Source of the DNA: Shinella zoogloeoides
Lineage (GTDB): Bacteria > Pseudomonadota > Alphaproteobacteria > Rhizobiales > Rhizobiaceae
Direction of reading: 5' to 3'
DNA length: 64,000 bases
Assembly: GCF_033705735.1 (NCBI RefSeq)
Contig: NZ_CP131131.1
Coordinates: forward strand, 558,001-622,000
The translations under genes were made by a program, and so were the position numbers. Positions 25,463-34,317 of the stretch are shown piece after piece. Below the pieces are notes generated by a model. That model ran no database searches. It worked only from the letters and a program-made list of their open reading frames with translations, and was not told where the DNA came from. Every line of letters begins with the position of its first letter. Positions within the stretch are counted from its first letter, which is position 1.

Positions 25463-26451
25463 TCGGCGTCGAGGCGGCTTTTCCCTATATCGACACCCAT
25501 ACGGCCGGGCATCCGACCCGTGCCGTTTTGGGAGGGATTCCGCCGCTTCGAGGGCGCAGCGTGCTGGAGAAGCGCGAGGACTTCGAGCGCCGCTTCGATC
25601 ATCTCCGTCCCGCGCTCCTGCATGAGCCCCGCGGCCATGCCGCCATGGTGGGGCTCATTCCGGTTTCCTCCGAAGTGGCGGATTTCGGTGCGATCTTCAT
25701 CTCGTCCTACGTCTATCTCGGCATGTGCGGCCACGGCACCATCGGCTTTGCCAAGACGTTGGCCTTTACGGGCGCGATTTCTCCGGCCACCGGCGACCGG
25801 TTTTCGCTGGAAACGCCGGCCGGTGTGGTCGATGTCCGGCTGGAATGGGACGGGGAGGGGCGTCTCGGCGCGGTCTCTCTGAAGAACGTGCCTGCCTATA
25901 TGGGCATCGAAGGACTGGAAGTGGAGGTTCCGGGGCTCGGTACGATCCGCACCGACATCCTCTATTCCGGCATGTGGTATGCGATGGTGGCGGCCGACCC
26001 GCTGGGGCTGGCGCTCACCCCCGAAAATGCTTCGGCCGGCCTTGCGCTCGGCTGGAGGATCAAGGAAGCCATCGCGAAGGCCACGGACGGACGGCCCGAG
26101 ATGCGCGGCCTTCCTGCCCCTTCGGTCCTGTTCCATAGTGATCTCGGCAAGGGGGATTCGCGCCAGTTCCTGGTGCTCGCGCCCAACAAGTACGACCGTT
26201 CGCCCTGCGGCACCGGCACCTGCGCGCGGATGGCGCAGCTGCTGATCCGCGGCGAATTGTCGGAGACCGATACCTATCGCGCCGAGAATATTTTCGGCGT
26301 GCCCTTTGCCGCGGAACTTGCCGAAAAGAGCGAGACCTGCGGTACGACGGGTTATGCCGTCATCGTCCGGGGAGAGGCTCATGTCGCCTCCCAGGGCACA
26401 CTATACCTCGAAAAGGGTGATCCGCTTTCCGGGGGGTTCCTGAGCCGGTGA
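25459..26451 (+). CDS. Proline racemase family epimerase (hydroxyproline 2-epimerase-like)
   Basis: 330 aa. Both catalytic cysteines of the epimerase type are present: Cys90 in MCGHGTIG and Cys250 in DRSPCGTGT. Dehydratases of the same family have Thr at the second place, so stereo-inversion at the alpha carbon is expected. The family acts on proline, 4-hydroxyproline and 3-hydroxyproline. The neighbouring amino-acid importer and D-amino-acid oxidoreductase fit conversion of an L-imino or hydroxy-amino acid to its D-form followed by oxidation. Proline itself is less likely given the aldolase in the same cluster. Confidence 0.85.
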   Translation: MIGVEAAFPYIDTHTAGHPTRAVLGGIPPLRGRSVLEKREDFERRFDHLRPALLHEPRGHAAMVGLIPVSSEVADFGAIFISSYVYLGMCGHGTIGFAKTLAFTGAISPATGDRFSLETPAGVVDVRLEWDGEGRLGAVSLKNVPAYMGIEGLEVEVPGLGTIRTDILYSGMWYAMVAADPLGLALTPENASAGLALGWRIKEAIAKATDGRPEMRGLPAPSVLFHSDLGKGDSRQFLVLAPNKYDRSPCGTGTCARMAQLLIRGELSETDTYRAENIFGVPFAAELAEKSETCGTTGYAVIVRGEAHVASQGTLYLEKGDPLSGGFLSR

Positions 26452-26495
26452 AACGCTCCGCGCTCAATCGTTGAAAGAAATCAGGGAGAGTTGAA

Positions 26496-27335
26496 ATGTC
26501 ATTTTTCGGAAACATCCTCCGGGCCTGCGCCCTGGGGGCGGCGGTAGCTGTTGCCGCGTGGAGCCCGGCGACCGCCCAGGAAAACCCCTCGGCGGTGATC
26601 GACGAGATCCGCGCCAGCGGCGAACTGAAGATCCCGGTCATGGTGGGCGAGGAGCCCGGCTACATCAAGGACCCGTCCACCGGCACCTGGAGCGGCTTCT
26701 ACGTCGACTTCCTGACGGACGTCGCGAACGAACTCGGCGTCAAGGTCACGCCGGTCGAAACCACCTGGGGCAACCTTGCCGCCGACTTCCAGGCCAACAA
26801 GATCGATGTCGCCATCGGCGTGAATCCGAACCCCAAGCGCGGCCTCGTGGTCGACTATCTCTGGGAGCCGATCTTCACGGATGCATGGGGCGTCTTCTCG
26901 CCGAAGGGCAAGCCGGTCGCCACCTGGGCGGAGCTGAATACGCCTGAAAAGACCGTCGTCGTCCAGAAGGGCTCGACGATGCAGATCGTCGCCGAGGCGC
27001 TGCTACCCAAGGCGAAGATTACCGTTGTGGAAGATCGCAACCTCGCCATCATGGAACTGCAGGCCGGCCGCGCGGACGCGATGATCCAGTCGATCTTCGA
27101 TGTTCTCCAGATATCCAAGCAGGTCAACGGCGAGGTTTCGGTGCCCGAGCCCATGCTGCGCAATCCGGCAACGCTGGCCGTCGCCCGCAAGCCGGGCAAT
27201 GCGGGCTTCATCAACTTCCTGACCAACTGGATCCAGCAGCAGCGTTCGCTGGGTCTTGCGCAGGGGCGTCTTGCCAAGTCGTGGGAAGACCGGGGCATCG
27301 ATCTGTCGATCCTGCCCAGCAACTTCAGCTTCTGA
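26496..27335 (+). CDS. Polar amino acid ABC transporter substrate-binding protein (family 3)
   Basis: 279 aa. A signal peptide ([27 protein letters not shown]) precedes a family 3 solute-binding domain: [65 protein letters not shown], and [14 protein letters not shown]. The usual Arg that holds the ligand carboxylate is not obvious in [10 protein letters not shown]. It is followed by a stem-loop, then permease and ATPase. Confidence 0.88.
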   Translation: MSFFGNILRACALGAAVAVAAWSPATAQENPSAVIDEIRASGELKIPVMVGEEPGYIKDPSTGTWSGFYVDFLTDVANELGVKVTPVETTWGNLAADFQANKIDVAIGVNPNPKRGLVVDYLWEPIFTDAWGVFSPKGKPVATWAELNTPEKTVVVQKGSTMQIVAEALLPKAKITVVEDRNLAIMELQAGRADAMIQSIFDVLQISKQVNGEVSVPEPMLRNPATLAVARKPGNAGFINFLTNWIQQQRSLGLAQGRLAKSWEDRGIDLSILPSNFSF

Positions 27336-27345
27336 TCCGCCAAGG

Positions 27346-27373
27346 GATCTGCCGACGCCTTGTTCGGCAGGTC
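27346..27373 (+). terminator. Stem-loop after the binding-protein gene
   Basis: GATCTGCCGA (27346-27355) pairs with TCGGCAGGTC (27364-27373), ten pairs with one G-T wobble, around an 8-base loop. As in the cyclitol operon, it sits between a highly expressed binding-protein gene and its permease, suggesting partial termination or mRNA protection. Confidence 0.55.
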
Positions 27374-27425
27374 CTCACACCCCGCGCCCGTGCGGTGCCG
27401 GTCGAACCAGCCTGGAGTCACGCAT

Positions 27426-28082
27426 TTGTTCGATATTTCCGTCATTCAGCAGAACTGGCCGTTGTTCTGGAACGGGCTGCTGGTCACGCTGTTCTATTCG
27501 GCGATCTCCATCGCCGCAGGTCTCGTGATCGGATTGGTCGTCGGATTGATCCAGCTCACCGGTTCACGCGCCCTTTCCGTGCTCGGGCGCGTCTATGTCG
27601 AGATCTTCCGCAATATCCCGCTTCTGGTGATCCTGCTGTGGATCTATTACGCCTTCCCCATTTTCGCGGGCCTTGCCGTGACCAAGTTCTGGGCCGGCTT
27701 TGCGGGCCTCAGCCTCTATGCCGGCGCCTTCTATGCCGAGATCCTGCGGGCCGGCGTCCAGTCGATCGACAAGGGCCAGACCGACGCCTCCACCGCGCTC
27801 GGCATGACCTACGGCCAGCGCATGCGCCGCGTGATCCTGCCGCAGGCCTTCCGCCGCATGATCCCGCCGCTCGCCGGCCAGTCCATCATCCAGATCAAGA
27901 ATACAACCCTCATGTCGATGATCACCGTGCCCGACCTGCTCTACCAGGCAAGCTATGTCAGCTCCTTCACCTACCGGCCGATGGAAGTCTACACCATGGT
28001 CGGCGTCATGTTCCTCGTCCTGCTGGTGCCGCTGACATTCCTGTCGCGCAAGCTGGAAACCATCTCGGAGCGCGTCAAATGA
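27426..28082 (+). CDS. Amino acid ABC transporter permease (HisM/GlnP type)
   Basis: 218 aa from TTG 27426, chosen because GGAG lies 10 bases before it and the upstream in-frame residues are unlike the family. [24 protein letters not shown] opens the first membrane helix, [21 protein letters not shown] is the conserved second block and the coupling loop is [28 protein letters not shown]. It has no second permease partner, so it should act as a homodimer. Confidence 0.9.
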   Translation: MFDISVIQQNWPLFWNGLLVTLFYSAISIAAGLVIGLVVGLIQLTGSRALSVLGRVYVEIFRNIPLLVILLWIYYAFPIFAGLAVTKFWAGFAGLSLYAGAFYAEILRAGVQSIDKGQTDASTALGMTYGQRMRRVILPQAFRRMIPPLAGQSIIQIKNTTLMSMITVPDLLYQASYVSSFTYRPMEVYTMVGVMFLVLLVPLTFLSRKLETISERVK

Positions 28083-28891
28083 GCAAGTCCGATCCGCTTC
28101 TGAAAATCGAGGGCCTGCGGCTGAAATTCGGCCAACGCGAAGTACTGAAGGGCGTCGACCTTTCGGTCGAGAAGGGCGAGGTCGTGGTGCTGATCGGCGC
28201 TTCCGGCTCGGGCAAGACCTCGCTGCTGCGCTGCATCAACCTCCTCAACATGCCGTCCGCAGGCCGCATCACGATCGGCGGCGAGGCGATCTACAATGCA
28301 GACCCGGCCGGCCGCGACGGCAATGGCGTGCCGTCCAAGATCGTGAACCGTATCCGCTCGCAGACCGGCATGGTGTTCCAGCAGTTCAACCTCTTCCCGC
28401 ACATGACGGCTCTTGAGAACGTCATGGAAGGGCCGGTCACGGTGAAGGGCGCGAATGTCGAGGTGACCCGCAAGGAGGCGCTCGACCTGCTCGCGCAGAT
28501 GGGCCTTCAGGAGCATGTCGGCAAGCATCCGCGCCAGCTTTCTGGCGGTCAGCAGCAGCGTGTCGCCATTGCGCGCGCCTGCGCCATGCAGCCGCAGGTC
28601 ATGTTGTTCGACGAGCCGACCTCCGCGCTCGATCCCGAACTGGTCGGCGAGGTGATGAAGGCCATGGTCGATCTTGCCCGCACCGGCATGACCATGGTCA
28701 TTGTGACCCACGAACTCGGCTTCGCCTTCGAGATCGCCGACCGGGTGATCTTCCTCGACCTTGGCACCATCGCAGAGGACGGGCCGCCGAAGGATGTTCT
28801 GCTGCGACCGACCCATCCCCGGCTGAAGAGCTTCGTCGGCCGTTTCCACGAGACCGCCGACCTACTGCGCCCCTTCCTCGAAGGCGGCTGA
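28079..28891 (+). CDS. Amino acid ABC transporter ATP-binding protein (GlnQ/HisP type)
   Basis: 270 aa with a four-base overlap with the permease. Walker [10 protein letters not shown], signature [14 protein letters not shown], Walker [15 protein letters not shown] and switch His in [16 protein letters not shown] are intact. An insert around residues 75-88 ([16 protein letters not shown]) resembles that of histidine-type ATPases. Completes the importer. Confidence 0.93.
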   Translation: MSKSDPLLKIEGLRLKFGQREVLKGVDLSVEKGEVVVLIGASGSGKTSLLRCINLLNMPSAGRITIGGEAIYNADPAGRDGNGVPSKIVNRIRSQTGMVFQQFNLFPHMTALENVMEGPVTVKGANVEVTRKEALDLLAQMGLQEHVGKHPRQLSGGQQQRVAIARACAMQPQVMLFDEPTSALDPELVGEVMKAMVDLARTGMTMVIVTHELGFAFEIADRVIFLDLGTIAEDGPPKDVLLRPTHPRLKSFVGRFHETADLLRPFLEGG

Positions 28892-28932
28892 TCCGGAACG
28901 AACGGCGCATTGCCGAACCCGCATCCAGAGCG

Positions 28933-28950
28933 CCGGCCCGCTGGGGCCGG
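28933..28950 (+). terminator. GC-rich hairpin between transporter and enzyme genes
   Basis: CCGGCCC (28933-28939) and GGGCCGG (28944-28950) pair perfectly with a GCTG loop. It lies in the 106-base gap between the ABC ATPase and the aldehyde dehydrogenase and may divide the operon into transport and catabolic segments. Confidence 0.4.
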
Positions 28951-28997
28951 ACGGTTTCCTGCGTCCCGTCGCGGGCAAGATATGAAGGTAGAAAAGC

Positions 28998-30476
28998 ATG
29001 TCCCTCAGCTTCAATCCCGACACAGTCACCATTCCCTCTGGCCACCATATCGGCGGACGCTTCGTCGAGTTGCCCGGTGAGAAGATCGCCGTGCTGCGCC
29101 CCTCGGATGAGCAGCCGATGCGTCCCGTCACTGATGGCGGCAAGGATGCGGTCGAGATGGCCGTTGCCGCTGCCAAGTCCGCGCTCGCCGCCTCCGGCTG
29201 GGCGCGAATGAACCCACGCGACAGGGCGAAGGTCCTGTTCCGCTTCGCCGGGAAGATCGAGGAAAAGGCCGAGTATCTCGGCCGCCTGGAAGCCATGGGC
29301 TCGAGCCGGCTTGTGGCGGGCACGGTCACCGGCGATGCCATCCGCACCGCCGGCGTCGTCCGTTACTTCGCCGAATACTGCGACAAGCTGGAAGGCATCG
29401 TCACCGCCACCAAGGCGGAGACGCTCAGCTATACGCGCCGGGAACCCTACGGCATCTGCGGCGCGATCGTGCCGTGGAACTTCCCGATGATCACCGCCGC
29501 TTGGAAATTCGCGCCGGCGCTCGCGGCCGGCAACGCGGTCGTGATGAAGACGTCGGAACTGACGCCGCACAGCCTGCTGGCGCTCGCCGAATGCGCTGCG
29601 GAAGCCGGACTGCCGGGCGGTCTTCTCAACGTGCTGAACGGCTGGGGGCATACGACGGGTGCGGCCATCGTCGCTCATCCGGACATCGGCATCGTTTCCT
29701 TCACGGGCTCCACGAAAACCGGTACGGCGGTCATGACGCTTGCGGCGCAATCCGGCATCAAGCCCGTCGTTTTGGAGCTCGGCGGCAAGAGCCCGCAGAT
29801 CGTCACCCGCAATCCGGGTGACATGGATGCGGTGGCAACGCGCGTCGCGAACGCCTTCATGGTCAATGCCGGCCAGGTCTGCACGCTCGCCTCGCGGCTG
29901 ATCGTCGACCGGTTGGTCGCGGACGAACTGGTCGACCGCGTCCTCGAAAGGACGAAGCAGATCAAGGCCGGCCCCACATGGGACGAGGCCACCACCTTCG
30001 CCCCTGTGATCTCCGCCCGGCAGTTCGAGCGGATCGACCAACTCGTGCAGGAGACCGTGAAGCAGGGCGCCGAGGTGCTGACCGGCGCGGCGCGGCTCGA
30101 AGGTCCCAACCAGGGCAACTTCTATGCCCCGACGGTGCTGGCCAATGTCTCGCGCGCCAATATCGGTTTCACAGAGGAGTATTTCGGCCCGGTTATGTCG
30201 GTGACGACCTATGACGAGATCGAGGAGGCCATCGCCGAGGCGCAGCACCCGATCTACGGCCTTGCCGCCTCCGTCCACACGCAGGACCTGAAGCTTGCCA
30301 TGAAGGTCGCCGACTCCGTCGAGGCCGGCATGGTCTGGGTCAACCAGCACGGGCGCGATCCCGAATTCACCTATGCCGCCGGCGGCTGGAAGGGCTCGGG
30401 CTTCGGCAAGGACATGGGCCGCGCCGGCATCGAGGAATTCACCCGGCAGAAGGCCGTGTGGATCAACTATCTCTGA
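28998..30476 (+). CDS. NAD(P)-dependent aldehyde dehydrogenase
   Basis: 492 aa. IVPWNFPM (residues 157-164) and FTGSTKTG (235-242) form the cofactor site; Glu260 in LELGGKSP and Cys295 in NAGQVCTLASR are the general base and nucleophile. PEFTYAAGGWKGSGFGKDMG near the end fits the betaine/gamma-aminobutyraldehyde-type branch. It oxidises an aldehyde to an acid. A second, different aldehyde dehydrogenase lies at 34318-35751, so the pathway likely has two aldehyde intermediates. Confidence 0.9.
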   Translation: MSLSFNPDTVTIPSGHHIGGRFVELPGEKIAVLRPSDEQPMRPVTDGGKDAVEMAVAAAKSALAASGWARMNPRDRAKVLFRFAGKIEEKAEYLGRLEAMGSSRLVAGTVTGDAIRTAGVVRYFAEYCDKLEGIVTATKAETLSYTRREPYGICGAIVPWNFPMITAAWKFAPALAAGNAVVMKTSELTPHSLLALAECAAEAGLPGGLLNVLNGWGHTTGAAIVAHPDIGIVSFTGSTKTGTAVMTLAAQSGIKPVVLELGGKSPQIVTRNPGDMDAVATRVANAFMVNAGQVCTLASRLIVDRLVADELVDRVLERTKQIKAGPTWDEATTFAPVISARQFERIDQLVQETVKQGAEVLTGAARLEGPNQGNFYAPTVLANVSRANIGFTEEYFGPVMSVTTYDEIEEAIAEAQHPIYGLAASVHTQDLKLAMKVADSVEAGMVWVNQHGRDPEFTYAAGGWKGSGFGKDMGRAGIEEFTRQKAVWINYL

Positions 30477-30487
30477 GGACTTCGCAA

Positions 30488-32179
30488 ATGATCTACGATT
30501 ACGTCATCGTGGGGGGCGGCTCGGCCGGCGCGACGCTTGCGGGCCGCCTGTCCGAGAACCCCGCCAAACAGGTGGCGCTGCTGGAAGCAGGTCCCGACAC
30601 CCCGCCTGACAACGTGCCGGATGTGATTTCCGACAGCTATCCGGGCCTTTCCTATTTCGACCCGGCGTTCCACTGGACGAAGCTCAGGGTCTTTGCCCGA
30701 AACCCCCGTTCCAATTCCGAGGTCATCCCCCCGACCCGCCTGGAGCAGGCGCGGGTGATGGGCGGCGGATCGTCGATCAACGGCCAGTTCGCCGTGCGCG
30801 GGCTTCCCGCCGACTACGACGAATGGGAGGCGATGGGCGCCGCCGGCTGGAACTGGGAGGGGATGCTGCCCTATTTCCGCAAGCTGGAGCGCGATCTCGA
30901 CTTTGACGGCCCGCTGCACGGCAGGGAAGGCCCGATGCCGATCCGCCGCGTCTTCCCCGAGGACTGGGCGGGCTTTACCAAGTCGGTGCTCGCCGTCACC
31001 GAGCAGGACGCTCCTTACAGAAAGGACTACAACGCCTCCTTCGACGACGGCTCCTTCCCGCTTCCCCTGGCCAACGAGAACGACCGGCGGGTCTCGACCG
31101 CCATCGGCTACCTCACCCGCGAGGTGCGGGCCCGCAAGAACCTGCATATCTTCGCCAATACGCAGGTCGAGGGGCTGGAGATCGAGGGCAGGCGCGTTAC
31201 CGGCGTCAATGCCCGCACGGCAGACCGGCCGCCGGAACTCTGGCAGGCGCGTGAGGTCATCCTGTCCTCCGGCGCGCTGCATACGCCGCCGATCCTACTG
31301 CGCGCCGGCATCGGCCCGGCCGCGGACCTTCGCGCGCTCGGCATTCCGGTCGTGGCGGACCTGCCCGGTGTCGGCGCCAATCTAATGGATCACCCGCATC
31401 TTTCCGTGGGCGCGCATTTCAAGCGTTCCGCCCGGCTCAAGCCCGGCCAGCGCCGCCATATCTTCCTCGGCGTGCGCTATTCCTCCGGCTACGACGGCTG
31501 TTCGCCGTCCGACATGCTGCTGATGCCGGTCAACCGCGCCGGCTGGCATCCGCTCGGCAAGGCGATGGGCGCGCTGAACGTCTGCGTGAACAAGTCCTAT
31601 TCCCGCGGAAGCGTTACCCTGAAGACGGCCGACTGGCGCGACGAGCCGGTGGTCAACCTCAACCTCGGTGGCGACGAGCGCGACCTGATGCGTCTCGTCG
31701 ACGGTTTCGAGCGGATATACCGCATCATGGAGGACCCGCGCGTGCAGGCGCATGTGAATACGTGGTTCCTCGCCGGCTATACCGAGGAAGCACGCTTGCT
31801 TTCCGTCCGCAAGCTGTCGAACTACGTCAAGACAGGGGCGGCGGCGCTGCTTTTCGATTATGCGCCCTTCTTCCGCGAGACGCTCCTGCGCCAGAAGTTC
31901 GGCACCACGGAGCGGATGCACGAGATGATGCAGAACCGCGACCTGATCGTCGACTGGGCGAAGAAGGCGGTCTGGTCGGGCTGGCATGTCTCCTGCAGTT
32001 GCCGGATGGGCGGCGACGACGATCCGATGGCCGTGCTCGATAACGAGTGCCGGGTGCGCGGTGTCGAAGGCCTGCGCGTGGTCGACGCGTCCGCCATGCC
32101 CTCCGTCATCGCGGCCAACACCAATATCACCACGATCGCGATGGCCGAGAAGGCCGCCGATCTGATCCTGAATTCCTGA
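30488..32179 (+). CDS. GMC family FAD-dependent alcohol oxidoreductase (choline dehydrogenase-like)
   Basis: 563 aa. YDYVIVGGGSAGATLAGRLSE is the FAD-binding start, GGGSSINGQFAVRGLPADYDEWE the first GMC signature, and SSGALHTPPILLRAGIGP the second. The active-site His lies in GWHVSCSCRMGG and the Asn in ANTNITT. GMC enzymes oxidise primary alcohols to aldehydes, feeding the aldehyde dehydrogenase eleven bases upstream. The natural substrate here is unknown. Confidence 0.9.
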   Translation: MIYDYVIVGGGSAGATLAGRLSENPAKQVALLEAGPDTPPDNVPDVISDSYPGLSYFDPAFHWTKLRVFARNPRSNSEVIPPTRLEQARVMGGGSSINGQFAVRGLPADYDEWEAMGAAGWNWEGMLPYFRKLERDLDFDGPLHGREGPMPIRRVFPEDWAGFTKSVLAVTEQDAPYRKDYNASFDDGSFPLPLANENDRRVSTAIGYLTREVRARKNLHIFANTQVEGLEIEGRRVTGVNARTADRPPELWQAREVILSSGALHTPPILLRAGIGPAADLRALGIPVVADLPGVGANLMDHPHLSVGAHFKRSARLKPGQRRHIFLGVRYSSGYDGCSPSDMLLMPVNRAGWHPLGKAMGALNVCVNKSYSRGSVTLKTADWRDEPVVNLNLGGDERDLMRLVDGFERIYRIMEDPRVQAHVNTWFLAGYTEEARLLSVRKLSNYVKTGAAALLFDYAPFFRETLLRQKFGTTERMHEMMQNRDLIVDWAKKAVWSGWHVSCSCRMGGDDDPMAVLDNECRVRGVEGLRVVDASAMPSVIAANTNITTIAMAEKAADLILNS

Positions 32180-32203
32180 ACCAGATACCAAGAGGAGCCC
32201 GAA

Positions 32204-32986
32204 ATGCGAGAGAACAAGGTCAAGACCCTTTGGTCCAAAGGCGAATGCGCCGTCACCGGCTGGCTGGCGATCCCCTCCGGCCTTTCCGCCGAGATGATGG
32301 CACAGCAGGATTTCGATGCGGTCACGGTCGATATGCAGCATGGTTGCGCGGACTATTCCGACATGCTGTCGATGCTGCAGGCGATTTCCACCACCGACAA
32401 GACGCCCTTCGTGCGCGTGCCGTGGAACGATCCGGCGATCATCGGCCGCGTGCTGGATGCCGGTGCCTTCGGCGTGATCGTGCCGATGGTCAACACTGCC
32501 GCGGAATGCCGCGCCTTCGTCGAGGCCTGCCGCTACTATCCCGAGGGCGGCCGTTCCGTCGGCCCGATCCGCGCGGGCCTCTACGGCGGTGCGGACTATT
32601 TCGCCAATGCCAACAAGACGGTCATCACCATGGCGATGATCGAGCATAAGGACGGCGTCGCCAATCTGGACGAGATCCTTGCCACGTCGGGCCTCGATGC
32701 GATCTTCGTCGGCCCGTCGGATCTTGCCGTGTCCATGGGATACACGCCCGGCTTCGATCCGAAGTGGGGCGACGTGAACGAAGCGATCGCGCTGATCGCC
32801 GACCGTTGCATCAAGGCCGGCGTCGTTCCGGGCATCCATGTCGGCTCGGTCGAGTACGGGCAGAAGATGCGCGACCTCGGCTACAAGTTCATCGCCTATC
32901 TCTCGGACTTCCGCATGCTGCAGATCGCCTATTCGCGCGCGCTGCCGTCGTTCCGTGCCGGCAAGCCGGCGCCGGACGCGCCCTGA
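32204..32986 (+). CDS. HpcH/HpaI family metal-dependent aldolase (paralogue of the one at 8602)
   Basis: 260 aa. VDMQHG with the catalytic His, metal Glu in MIEHKDG and Asp in GPSDLAVSMG are conserved, and GAFGVIVPMVNTAAECRAFVEACRYYPEGGRSVGPIRAGLYGGADYF runs parallel to the homologue in the cyclitol operon. It cleaves 4-hydroxy-2-oxoacids into pyruvate or hydroxypyruvate plus an aldehyde. Behind a D-amino-acid oxidoreductase, the expected substrate is the 2-oxoacid from a gamma-hydroxylated amino acid. Confidence 0.88.
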   Translation: MRENKVKTLWSKGECAVTGWLAIPSGLSAEMMAQQDFDAVTVDMQHGCADYSDMLSMLQAISTTDKTPFVRVPWNDPAIIGRVLDAGAFGVIVPMVNTAAECRAFVEACRYYPEGGRSVGPIRAGLYGGADYFANANKTVITMAMIEHKDGVANLDEILATSGLDAIFVGPSDLAVSMGYTPGFDPKWGDVNEAIALIADRCIKAGVVPGIHVGSVEYGQKMRDLGYKFIAYLSDFRMLQIAYSRALPSFRAGKPAPDAP

Positions 32987-33010
32987 GGCGGATAGGATCG
33001 GAGCGGGAAG

Positions 33011-34270
33011 ATGACACAGCCGCGTCGCAGCGAAAAAGTGATCGTCATCGGTGCGGGCATCATCGGTGTCTGCGCGGCCAACGCGCTTGTCGACGAAGGC
33101 TTCGCGGTCGAGGTCGTCGATCCGCTCGATCCCGGCAGTCCGGGGCAATGCTCCTATGGCAATGCGGGAGGGCTTTCACCGGGCTCCTGCATTCCCAATG
33201 CCATGCCCGGCATCGCCGCCCAGGTGCCCGGCATGCTGCTCGATCCGGAGGGGCCGATCGGGCTGCGCCTCCTCGATCTTCCCCACGCTTTGCCGTGGCT
33301 CCTCCGTTTCCTCGCCAATTCCCGCCTTTCGCGCGTAAAACGCATATCGGACGGGATGATCGCGCTGAACCGGCTCACGCTCACCTGCTATGAGCCGCTG
33401 GTGAAGGAGGCGGGCTGCGAGGACCTGATCGTGCATCGCGGCCAGCTTTTCGCCTACGAGAATCCGAAAGGCCCGGAAGGCAGTGCCTTGTCCATCGCCA
33501 TGCGGCGCGAGCGCGGCGTCAAGGTCGAAATCCTCGATGCCCGCCAGATGCGGGAGCTGGAGCCGGCCATCTCGCCGGCCTATTGCGCCGGGGTCTTCCT
33601 GCCGGAGCAGGGCCAGTGCCCCAATCCGGGCCGGCTCGTTTCCGCCATCGCGCGGCTTGCGTCGGACAAGGGCGCCGTCTTCACCCGCCGGAGTGTAAGA
33701 GCGCTCGTGCTGGAGCAGGGGCGTGTGGTGGGCGTCTCGACCGAGGCCGGCGTGATCTCGGCCGACAAGGTGGTGATCGCCGCCGGTGCGTTTTCCGCGC
33801 CCTTCGCCCGGCAGGTCGGCGTGCGCGTTCCGCTGATCAGCGAGCGCGGCTATCACATCATGCTGCCCAATGCGGACACGGGCCTGAAGGTCAACGTCAA
33901 CGCCGCCGAGCGCAAGTTCGTCGCCGCGCCGATGGAGGGGGGACTGCGCCTTTCCGGCACGGTGGAATTCGCCCGGCCGGAGGCTGCGCCGAACTGGCGG
34001 CGGGCGGATATCCTGCTCAGCCAGGCACGCCACATGTTCCACGGAGCCGACCTCGGCGGCATGGAGCGCTGGATGGGCAACCGTCCCGGCACGCCGGACA
34101 GTATCCCGGTCATCGAGGTTGCCCCGCGCCACGACAACGTCATCCTCGCTTTCGGCCACGGCCATCAGGGCCTGATGGGCGGATCGGTGACGGGCCGCCT
34201 GGTGGCGGAGCTTGCCGCCGGTCGGCCGACCTCCATCGACATATCGCATTTCCGCTCGTCCCGGTTCTGA
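33011..34270 (+). CDS. FAD-dependent D-amino acid oxidoreductase (DadA/DAO family)
   Basis: 419 aa. VIVIGAGIIGVCAANALVDEGFAVEVVD is the FAD-binding beta-alpha-beta, followed by the conserved SYGNAGGLSPGSCIPNAMPG of membrane-associated DadA-type dehydrogenases. The C-terminal LAFGHGHQGLMGGSVTGRLVAEL block closes the FAD site. It would oxidise the D-isomer produced by the epimerase to an imine or 2-oxoacid, passing electrons to the respiratory chain rather than oxygen if DadA-like. Confidence 0.88.
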   Translation: MTQPRRSEKVIVIGAGIIGVCAANALVDEGFAVEVVDPLDPGSPGQCSYGNAGGLSPGSCIPNAMPGIAAQVPGMLLDPEGPIGLRLLDLPHALPWLLRFLANSRLSRVKRISDGMIALNRLTLTCYEPLVKEAGCEDLIVHRGQLFAYENPKGPEGSALSIAMRRERGVKVEILDARQMRELEPAISPAYCAGVFLPEQGQCPNPGRLVSAIARLASDKGAVFTRRSVRALVLEQGRVVGVSTEAGVISADKVVIAAGAFSAPFARQVGVRVPLISERGYHIMLPNADTGLKVNVNAAERKFVAAPMEGGLRLSGTVEFARPEAAPNWRRADILLSQARHMFHGADLGGMERWMGNRPGTPDSIPVIEVAPRHDNVILAFGHGHQGLMGGSVTGRLVAELAAGRPTSIDISHFRSSRF

Positions 34271-34317
34271 TCGGGCCCGCGCGGCAACACGGCCATGCGC
34301 CGGACAAGGAGAAACCG

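Noticed and set aside
25459..26451. Trans-3-hydroxyproline dehydratase
   Set aside because: The second catalytic position is Cys (SPCGTGT), not the Thr of dehydratases.
31382..33148. 588-codon minus-strand frame opposite the GMC and aldolase genes
   Set aside because: Same reason: overlaps two confidently assigned genes and has composition typical of antisense GC-rich frames.
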